Assembly (NCBI GenBank): GCA_013396915.1
Contig: VWZL01000879.1
Span: 266,091-330,090 of the forward strand
Reading direction: 5' to 3'
Origin: Stercorarius parasiticus
Lineage: Eukaryota > Chordata > Aves > Charadriiformes > Stercorariidae
Length of the DNA stretch: 64,000 nt
Shown: positions 60,401 to 64,000 of the stretch, piece by piece
Layout of the letters: the number at the start of each line of letters is the position of its first letter
Position numbering within the stretch: position 1 is the stretch's first letter
Notes under the pieces: generated by a model
Told to the model about the DNA's origin: nothing
Database searches by the model: none
The model's input: only the letters and a program-made list of their open reading frames with translations
Translations under genes and position numbers: made by a program

Positions 60401-63400
60401 AAAGGAGATGGGGAAAGAAAAAAGCAACTTCAACTTCTCACGGGTTTAACAAGCGCTCTTTTTTTCTTTTAAATACAGGCACTGGGTCTTCAGTATTTCT
60501 TCTTCAGCTTTTAAATAACACAGTAAAATGGACACTCTGCTGAATAACAAACACACAGGAAAGCTGCTAACTTAACTGAAGAATATATTACTAATTCATT
60601 TTATGTATCCTGACATCAGTCAGGTTTTGCTGAGCTTTTATCTAAAAATGATAGATAATATCACACACAAAAATAAGATGAACGTTAATGACTACACACA
60701 ATCTTGCTGCCCCTCCTCTCAATTCCACTCCCCCAACAAAACCTCTGAAGTGAAGAGCACCTACTATTTGGGACTGTTACATACATTTTACAGATATATT
60801 TCTTCACCTAGCAGCAATACAATACACAGGCAAATTAAGGAATTTTGGTAGTACAAAGCAGCGGTACAATTAACTCCAAAAATATGTACTTTTAAGATTA
60901 TCTGTCTACAGGCTTTCAAACAACAAAACTATGAAAGTGTGTTACACAATCTAATCTGGCAAAAAAATGGCAAAAAAATGACAGTCCCTACATAAAAGGA
61001 AAAAAACGCCACAACACTATCTACCCAAGAAGGTACTTTTAAAAGTGGATGGGTAATTTTTATTCTTCTTCTGGAAGATCTCTCCTTCCAGTAAAATAGA
61101 TGCCAGTCTGACAAACCTATTAGGGACTTTTAGAATGCCGTTTATACTTATTTTAGAATATTTTTCTTAAAAGTGATGAAACAAGACAGTAACTATATAA
61201 AAGATGAAATATTTTACAGCAGCATAATACCAAACTGCTTTTTCATCTACAAAACACTACTGTTCTCCCACCACAGGCTGCAAACACCTCAGGTTTAACC
61301 ATTTATTTGAAGATACCTGCAGAAGCAAAAAAAGTCTTAATCTAATTTCATAAGTGTATACTGAGTACCCTTAGGCATCAGCATAATGACTGTACTTTCC
61401 TTTTTCAGCCCCTCCCTGGGAACGCTGGCTACTACTCTGTAGATGATACTACACTGGCAGCATCACAACTATTACTGAATTCCATATTGGCTTTAAAGAA
61501 TAAAGCAAAGCTTCATCTTCCCAGGGTGTATGTGATTAATCCAAGAAGTTTTCAAAATGACACATTTATAGAGAGAGCAAACACTATCTTTCTGGAAGCT
61601 TTTTTGGTTGGGGAGGGGGACAGGGGAGGTTCAAGAGAGGATGTGAGAGAGGGAGCCTCACGCAGATGGAGAGAAATCATCCTATGTCCATAGCTACATT
61701 CAGGACAAATCTAACATCACAAACCCAAGGGAGCAAACATGGAGAAGAGTGCTGCCCAAGTTTCTGCTAACTGGCTAGCTGGGATACTATAATGCAGAAA
61801 AGTGTATTTTGCCCACAGTTGTATGTTCTGAAGCAGGTTTAGAGGGCAAGTCTTCAAATTTAAATCATAAGCATAAAGACAGATGTGATTTTCTTTTAAG
61901 AATTTAAGTCAATTCAAACTACTATAAAACTCTGCATAACTGAAGAAATTCCTTTGACAGTTTACGGCCTTAAATTTCCGAATATCTGAGCTGCTGATGC
62001 CATGCAAAATTTCTCAGTGTTATAAGTAAAAAGATGTAAAACCACACTCACAAAACTATAAAATCTAATCACAGAGAGTTAAAAATTTTAATATTAAAGT
62101 CCTAACTCAAAGAATGTAAACTTGGACATTTTGCCGATTTAAGCTGGAATTACTCCCTGCATAAAGTATGTATGCTTAACTGTTTGCTGGATCAGGACTC
62201 AAACTTTCTGAAGTCTGCCACCTATGTGCAATATTTACCAAGTGCTTTTACAAGGTCTGAAATGTGGTTTTACAAAAACGACCTTTGAGGAAAATATACT
62301 GTCTAAAACAGCATGTGAATAGCAGAATCGAAATATTGATTTCAAACAAATTATTCTGGTTATAAATCCCTCAAACCACACTAGCGTACCAAGACAGGAC
62401 ACAACTTCACAGACAGAAGAAAGGCCAAAACAAGCAGCAAGAACATCCCTGCTGTTGTTAAAAGTAACACGCACAGCCACTGCAACAAACACGCTAAAGA
62501 AAAAAAACCCTCCCCTTGTTACTCTCCTGCCCAAACTTATTTGCATTTAATAACATTTCTGCCAGTGTTATGGTTCACGTACATCTGCCACTCAAGAGCA
62601 GAAAAAAAAAATTGTTTTGAAACATGAGACACATGACTGTAAAAGCCATAAAAATCAAACAAAGTACTTAGTATCTAGGAATATTTTTAAGTCTGATGTA
62701 TTTCATTCAAATTTTGGATAGTTGCTGCAAATCATCAGAGATTTTTTCCACCATCACATGATGCAGCTTCAAAAACCTTAAAACTTTAACACTAGTGAAA
62801 GTAAAATTAATATGGGTCATAGGTACTCTCTCTCCCTTATTTTCCAGGTCCCTGTCAAATACTTTAATAACAAGTTCATATTCTCTGCCTAACAACTACT
62901 TTTGTAATTTTTAAAAGAAGGAATATACAGAAATTTATTTTGTTGTTGAAAGGTATGGAAGGTTGCAATTAACTTCCGTTTCACTTTTCTAATGTAACGA
63001 ACCGAGTGTTTTCAGATTTTTAGCTCCAGTACAAAGGATAAAACCTTTGCTATCTATTTTAATATCAGCAATCTACAATTTTCATTCACTTATGAGCATT
63101 TGCACACAGCAGTATGCAAGAGAAGGTCTCTGAGACAACTCCTGATCATTAAAACAGGACAGGCAAAACGTCATTCAAACACCGTCCAAAAGTGATGGGA
63201 AGGAACCACTAAGCCAGACGCAAACTCTCTCTGGTAACTCAGGATATTATGCCACGGGCACAGAGTTCCTCTTTGCAAAATCCCCCCGTGGGAGGAGCCA
63301 CCACTCGCTCCTACGTTTCTGCGCTCAATTCCCTGCACTCCTAAACTCAACTTACCGTCCACATTTTTCCGCTGTAAACCCTCAAAAAAGCAGACCTGCC

Positions 63401-63883
63401 CGCCCGACGCTTACCCCCGGACTACCCAGAAGAGGGGTGGCGACTTAGAGGAGTCGGTGCCCGGGGCGGTAAACGGGAACCGACCCCCACGACACTTGTT
63501 TATAAGAGCGGAGGAAGCGAGCCCATGCCCACAGAGCATTCCTCCTGCGGGATCCCTACCTGGAAAGCACCGGGAGCGGAGGAGGACACGGCTAAAGGGC
63601 GGAGGGTGCGGGGGAAGGGGATAAGCCAGGGCAGGCGGCGACAGGGCAGGCAAAGCGCTGTCACCAGAGGCAGCCCGGGGCACCTGCAGCCGGGGGGTGG
63701 GGGGAGGAGGAGGAAGGAGAACAGACGAGTACCTTTGAGCTGGGGCAGCGGCGAGAGCTCCACCTGGCTGCCCTGGCTGCGGAACTGCGAGGAGCCCTGC
63801 GAGCGCTTCTGCCTCTGAGCCTTGCGCACCGATTTCCGTGTGAAGCCATCCACTTTCTCCGCGGCAGAGATGGCCGCCGACAT
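18292..63883 (-). CDS. PPP2R5A: PPP2R5A, B56-alpha regulatory subunit of protein phosphatase 2A, complete coding sequence
   Basis: Thirteen coding exons on the minus strand; in gene order: 63733-63883, 45266-45462, 39958-40059, 33422-33514, 30982-31112, 30703-30762, 29369-29477, 26878-26931, 22735-22785, 21674-21793, 21450-21577, 19226-19327 and 18292-18424. They sum to 1431 bp, 476 aa plus TAA; all introns are GT-AG. B56-alpha replaces other B subunits on the PP2A A/C core and picks substrates through LxxIxE motifs. Residues 1-60 are a basic, disordered N-terminus; about 60-430 form the HEAT-like B56 fold, including [20 protein letters not shown] (exon 5), part of the motif-binding pocket in the family; the C-terminus is a charged helix rich in E, K and [10 protein letters not shown] and [20 protein letters not shown] fit alpha rather than the beta, gamma, delta or epsilon paralogues. 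The human protein has 486 aa; the difference is mainly a shorter N-terminus. The start ATG has G at -3 and no upstream in-frame ATG before a stop. Confidence 0.97.
18425..19225 (-). other. PPP2R5A: PPP2R5A intron 12
   Basis: 801 bp. The half nearer exon 12 (about 18770-19140) is unusually GC-rich with about a dozen CpG, against AT-rich flanks. Open frames there are not homologous to anything I recognise. Confidence 0.85.
19226..19327 (-). CDS. PPP2R5A: PPP2R5A exon 12 (residues 400-433)
   Basis: 102 bp. Acceptor TCTGTTCTAG, donor AAG|GTACTG. It encodes [20 protein letters not shown] then [13 protein letters not shown] and a split arginine codon. This is the last HEAT-like helix pair. Confidence 0.96.
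19328..21449 (-). other. PPP2R5A: PPP2R5A intron 11
   Basis: 2122 bp, AT-rich, with a 14-T tract near 20360. I saw no repeat family, RNA gene or extra exon. Confidence 0.85.
21450..21577 (-). CDS. PPP2R5A: PPP2R5A exon 11 (residues 357-399)
   Basis: 128 bp. Acceptor GTGTTTCAG, donor TCC|GTATGT. It encodes [20 protein letters not shown] then [20 protein letters not shown] and WN plus a split proline codon. The intron before it is only 96 bp. Confidence 0.96.
21578..21673 (-). other. PPP2R5A: PPP2R5A intron 10 (96 bp)
   Basis: Very short intron. In transcript sense it opens with GT followed by two long A tracts and closes with TTTGTGTTTCAG. It sits between two in-phase exon ends and its length is a multiple of three, but it carries an in-frame TGA at 21599-21601. 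Confidence 0.93.
21674..21793 (-). CDS. PPP2R5A: PPP2R5A exon 10 (residues 317-356)
   Basis: 120 bp, 40 codons, in phase. Acceptor TATACAAACAG, donor CAG|GTAAAA followed by more A. It encodes [20 protein letters not shown] then [20 protein letters not shown]. Human has KCVSS where this has KSVSS. Confidence 0.96.
21794..22734 (-). other. PPP2R5A: PPP2R5A intron 9
   Basis: 941 bp, AT-rich. No repeat family or exon was recognised. Confidence 0.88.
22735..22785 (-). CDS. PPP2R5A: PPP2R5A exon 9 (residues 300-316)
   Basis: 51 bp, 17 codons, in phase. It encodes [17 protein letters not shown]. Acceptor TTTAATATAG is weak in pyrimidines; donor GAG|GTTGGT departs from consensus at +3 to +5. The human alpha subunit has TH where this reads TC; TC is also seen in the epsilon paralogue. 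It was found by searching for the missing family segment. Confidence 0.93.
22786..26877 (-). other. PPP2R5A: PPP2R5A intron 8
   Basis: 4092 bp. It contains an A/C-rich low-complexity block at 23303-23373 and a GC-richer block at about 24040-24335. The overlapping open frames at 24027-24333 on both strands reflect composition. Nothing else was recognised. Confidence 0.85.
23303..23373. repeat. A/C-rich low-complexity block
   Basis: A runs interspersed with single or double C (AAC, CAACAA units) on +, so T/G-rich in PPP2R5A sense. It causes long meaningless F/V/C-rich minus-strand frames. Confidence 0.85.
26878..26931 (-). CDS. PPP2R5A: PPP2R5A exon 8 (residues 282-299)
   Basis: 54 bp, in phase. 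Acceptor ACATTCTAG, donor CCT|GTAAGT. It encodes [18 protein letters not shown]. It was too short to show as an open frame and was found by matching the family sequence between exons 7 and 9. Confidence 0.94.
26932..29368 (-). other. PPP2R5A: PPP2R5A intron 7
   Basis: 2437 bp, AT-rich, with T or A tracts at about 27196-27212 and 28978-28995. No repeat family, exon or RNA gene was recognised. Confidence 0.85.
29369..29477 (-). CDS. PPP2R5A: PPP2R5A exon 7 (residues 245-281)
   Basis: 109 bp. Acceptor ATGTTTTCAG, donor CAG|GTAAGC. It encodes [20 protein letters not shown] then [16 protein letters not shown], where [10 protein letters not shown] is the alpha-type spelling. Confidence 0.96.
29478..30702 (-). 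other. PPP2R5A: PPP2R5A intron 6
   Basis: 1225 bp, AT-rich. Nothing was recognised. Confidence 0.88.
30703..30762 (-). CDS. PPP2R5A: PPP2R5A exon 6 (residues 226-244)
   Basis: 60 bp. The acceptor is TTGTAACAG and the donor AAG|GTAAGT. It encodes [19 protein letters not shown], with split codons at each end giving R225 and S245. Only 219 bp separate it from exon 5. Confidence 0.96.
30763..30981 (-). other. PPP2R5A: PPP2R5A intron 5 (219 bp)
   Basis: Short intron between exons 5 and 6. The first 40 nt in transcript sense are dominated by the TG/TA repeat at 30946-30975. Confidence 0.93.
30946..30975. repeat. Compound CA/TA microsatellite
   Basis: (CA)n-(TA)n-(CA)n on the + strand, TG/TA in PPP2R5A sense. 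It begins only about 6 nt after the exon 5 end. Confidence 0.92.
30982..31112 (-). CDS. PPP2R5A: PPP2R5A exon 5 (residues 182-225)
   Basis: 131 bp. Acceptor ATTTTAAAG has a weak pyrimidine tract; donor CAG|GTATGT runs directly into a TG/TA microsatellite. It encodes [20 protein letters not shown] then [20 protein letters not shown]. The HRIY stretch matches the B56 pocket for LxxIxE motifs (H187, R188 and Y190 in B56-gamma). Confidence 0.96.
31113..33421 (-). other. PPP2R5A: PPP2R5A intron 4
   Basis: 2309 bp, AT-rich. It has an A/C-rich block at about 31791-31844. No repeat family or exon was recognised. Confidence 0.85.
31791..31844. repeat. A/C-rich low-complexity block (AAAAC units)
   Basis: AAAAC and AAAAAC units followed by CA- and C-rich sequence. 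Confidence 0.8.
33422..33514 (-). CDS. PPP2R5A: PPP2R5A exon 4 (residues 151-181)
   Basis: 93 bp, 31 codons, in phase. Acceptor GTTTGTAG, donor CAG|GTAAGC. It encodes [20 protein letters not shown] then [11 protein letters not shown], a HEAT-like helix pair. Confidence 0.96.
35055..35623 (+). mobile_element. CR1 LINE fragment with internal deletion
   Basis: The left part (about 35055-35340) encodes the end of the CR1 reverse-transcriptase [23 protein letters not shown] and later [19 protein letters not shown] match the usual FADDTKL...IQRDLD...KCKVLHLG...QYRLG pattern. The right part (about 35365-35623) is the CR1 3' end, with ERF-like GGAACAGGTTGCCCAGAGAG, GGTTGGACTAGGTGATCTTC and the terminal CATTCTACGATTC. 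About 0.4 kb expected between them is missing. An N sits at 35345, at the join. It is antisense to PPP2R5A and not coding-competent. Confidence 0.9.
35863..35890 (+). other. Potential G-quadruplex
   Basis: Four G runs (6, 5, 3 and 3) with spacers of 9, 1 and 1 nt on the + strand, the template strand of PPP2R5A. Folding is inferred from the pattern only. Confidence 0.5.
38160..38447 (+). mobile_element. CR1 LINE 3' end fragment
   Basis: Severely 5'-truncated CR1 on +. It starts near GGCGATAGGACAAGAGGAAA, continues through GGAACAGGCTGGCCAGGGAA and GGTTGGACTAGGTGATCTGA, and ends CAATTCTATGATTT, the CR1 tail. It belongs to a different subfamily from the copy at 35055, judging by the CTCAAGTTGTGCCAGGGGAG and TTAGAGATATGGTTTAGTGA segments. 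It lies only about 220 bp left of the LTR. Confidence 0.93.
38664..39261 (+). mobile_element. Solo LTR of an endogenous retrovirus
   Basis: 598 bp, beginning TGTGCTGGTTTTGGCTGGGA and ending ACCACAGCA, so TG...CA. Flanks read AGCAAT on the left (38658-38663) and GGCAAT on the right (39262-39267): a 6-bp target duplication with one mismatch, or 5 bp exact. Inside are a TATA box (38940-38945) and ATTAAA (39135-39140) in the order expected for U3-R-U5. No gag, pol or env sequence adjoins it, so it is a solo LTR left by recombination. The start sequence is one I associate with a family common in birds; class (ERVK or ERVL) is not settled. One N at 39023. Confidence 0.88.
38858..38945 (+). promoter_or_regulatory. 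LTR promoter-like module
   Basis: Within the solo LTR: three CAGCTG E-boxes (38858-38863, 38874-38879, 38883-38888), a perfect CRE TGACGTCA (38923-38930), then TATAAA (38940-38945) ten bases downstream. This order would start + strand RNA near 38970, toward and antisense to PPP2R5A exon 3. Activity is inferred. Confidence 0.5.
39958..40059 (-). CDS. PPP2R5A: PPP2R5A exon 3 (residues 117-150)
   Basis: 102 bp, in phase at both ends. Acceptor CCTCTTGCAG, donor CAG|GTATAT. It encodes [20 protein letters not shown] then [14 protein letters not shown], the acidic [17 protein letters not shown] signature of all B56 subunits. The NPDF spelling is alpha-like. Confidence 0.96.
42450..42475. repeat. 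13-bp tandem duplication
   Basis: Two exact copies of acatcagattttt in tandem in intron 2. Confidence 0.85.
44262..44334. repeat. A/C-rich low-complexity block
   Basis: An A13 run, then CAAC, CCAAAC and ACAAAAC-like units; T/G-rich in the sense of PPP2R5A. Confidence 0.82.
45266..45462 (-). CDS. PPP2R5A: PPP2R5A exon 2 (residues 51-116)
   Basis: 197 bp. Acceptor CCTCTTTTATAG is preceded by a long T tract in transcript sense; the donor is ATG|GTAAGT. It encodes [20 protein letters not shown] and on to YADIVKM, the first helices of the B56 fold. It is nearly identical to human PPP2R5A by memory. Confidence 0.96.
50984..51040. repeat. T/G-rich low-complexity block
   Basis: T runs broken by GG and GTTTT units on +. 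It is the opposite strand bias to most A/C-rich blocks in this gene. Confidence 0.8.
51187..51240. mobile_element. Possible ancient amniote repeat relic
   Basis: The stretch with CAACTGAAACTAGTGGGGCT and ACTCCAGTGAGTATTCATGC resembles the (GAAGTCAATGGGGCTACTCA) type motif that recurs in old reptile and bird CR1-like repeats. It is short and diverged; identification is from memory of the motif. Confidence 0.3.
52136..52180. repeat. A/C-rich low-complexity block
   Basis: A runs with CCC, C and T interruptions in intron 1. Confidence 0.78.
54061..54099. repeat. A-rich low-complexity block
   Basis: AAAATAAAATAAAA-type units ending in an A13 run. Confidence 0.82.
55333..55432. mobile_element. 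Possible ancient amniote repeat relic
   Basis: CTCCCACTGACCTCAATGGG and, further on, CAAGCACTTGCAGGATC recall the TCAATGGGAG...CACTTGCAGGATC layout of old amniote CR1/L3-like elements. The match is by eye only, and the fragment may be a coincidence. Confidence 0.35.
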
Positions 63884-63955
63884 GGCTGGGCGGTGAGGCG
63901 GCGCGGGGGGACGTCGCTCTCCAGAAGCATATATCGAAGCGGGCGGGCAAAAAGA
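63290..63955. promoter_or_regulatory. PPP2R5A: CpG-rich block around PPP2R5A exon 1
   Basis: GC content and CpG density rise sharply from about 63290 to 63955, covering the start of intron 1, exon 1 and the visible 5' UTR. A GC box (GGGCGGGC, 63941-63948) and ACGTC (63911-63915) lie upstream of the ATG. It fits a housekeeping CpG-island promoter whose core is at or beyond the window edge. Confidence 0.75.
63733..63883 (-). CDS. PPP2R5A: PPP2R5A exon 1 (coding part, residues 1-50)
   Basis: 151 bp. ATG at 63881-63883 in context GCCATGT; the donor AAG|GTACTC lies at 63732 and leftward. It encodes [20 protein letters not shown] then [20 protein letters not shown] and [10 protein letters not shown]. 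The basic [11 protein letters not shown] segment is family-typical. Codons upstream of the ATG in this frame do not resemble the human SSSSPPAGA start, so translation most likely begins here. Confidence 0.93.
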
Positions 63956-63958
63956 GGG

Positions 63959-63961
<3 letters not shown>
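63884..63961 (-). other. PPP2R5A: PPP2R5A 5' UTR or proximal promoter, partial
   Basis: 78 bp upstream of the start codon before the terminal A tract. It is GC-rich, with no upstream ATG in the reading frame of the protein. An ATG in another frame (ATATATGCTTC, about 63926-63928 in minus orientation) could open a short overlapping frame if transcription starts further up. The transcription start cannot be placed. Confidence 0.6.

Positions 63962-63995
<34 letters not shown>
63962..63995. repeat. A34 homopolymer at window edge
   Basis: Thirty-four consecutive A, then C and AAAA to the window end. It lies beside a CpG-rich block. Confidence 0.9.
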
Positions 63996-63996
<1 letters not shown>

Positions 63997-64000
63997 AAAA

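Larger units (their letters stand above)
45463..63732 (-). other. PPP2R5A: PPP2R5A intron 1 (18.3 kb)
   Basis: The largest intron, AT-rich through most of its length and GC-rich in the last few hundred bases next to exon 1. It holds simple sequence at 50984-51040 (T/G), 52136-52180 (A/C) and 54061-54099 (A/T), and possible ancient repeat relics near 51187 and 55333. Open frames of 60-118 codons scattered on both strands have no protein signature. A long first intron is a usual place for enhancers, but none can be named from sequence alone. Confidence 0.88.

Noticed and set aside
18292..63883. Assignment to another B56 paralogue (epsilon, gamma, delta or beta)
   Set aside because: Diagnostic segments such as [36 protein letters not shown] and [10 protein letters not shown] match the alpha subunit; only the TC in exon 9 is epsilon-like.
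18292..63883. Possible processed or broken copy of PPP2R5A
   Set aside because: Thirteen exons with intact splice sites, no stop and no frameshift rule out a processed copy and argue for a working gene.
63411..63950. 179-codon minus-strand open frame across exon 1
   Set aside because: It is out of frame with the conserved PPP2R5A exon 1, runs through the donor into intron, and is proline/alanine/arginine-rich as expected from GC-rich sequence read in a wrong frame.
1..64000. CRISPR array, bacterial operon, tRNA or rRNA genes
   Set aside because: No regularly spaced repeats, no operon-like coding density and no cloverleaf or rRNA sequence were seen; the gene structure is vertebrate.

Overview
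The window is vertebrate nuclear DNA, almost certainly from a bird. It has long AT-rich introns, GT-AG splice sites throughout, CR1 LINE 3' ends with the bird-type ATTCTATGATT tail, and a bird-type solo LTR. Two protein genes lie tail to tail. Both were recognised by reading exon translations against family proteins known from memory; no search was run.

Left third (1-14132, + strand): the last five coding exons of PACC1 (TMEM206), the proton-activated chloride channel. Splicing in silico gives 235 codons plus stop, matching the C-terminal two thirds of the 350-residue human protein. The first exons, with the N-terminus and first membrane helix, lie left of the window. About 4.2 kb separates the PACC1 stop from the PPP2R5A stop; it should hold both 3' UTRs, with candidate poly(A) signals at about 16.9 kb (+) and 17.2 kb (-).

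Right three quarters (18292-63883, - strand): the complete coding sequence of PPP2R5A, the B56-alpha regulatory subunit of protein phosphatase 2A. There are 13 coding exons totalling 1431 bp (476 aa), with every junction in phase and no disabling change. Exon 1 sits in a CpG-rich block at the right edge; intron 1 is 18.3 kb. The promoter is mostly or wholly outside the window, which ends in a run of 34 A.

Mobile DNA is sparse and clustered in PPP2R5A intron 3: a CR1 copy with an internal deletion, a second short CR1 3' end, and a 598-bp solo LTR, all on the + strand and so antisense to the gene. Two possible ancient amniote repeat relics lie in intron 1. No tRNA, rRNA, CRISPR array or intact transposon gene was seen. 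The two genes are not known to act in one pathway; they are simply neighbours, as on human chromosome 1q32. I did not find a new biological system. The points worth checking are splice-site contexts, a possible intron-retention isoform, the antisense LTR promoter, a lost glycosylation site, and two assembly-suspect places.
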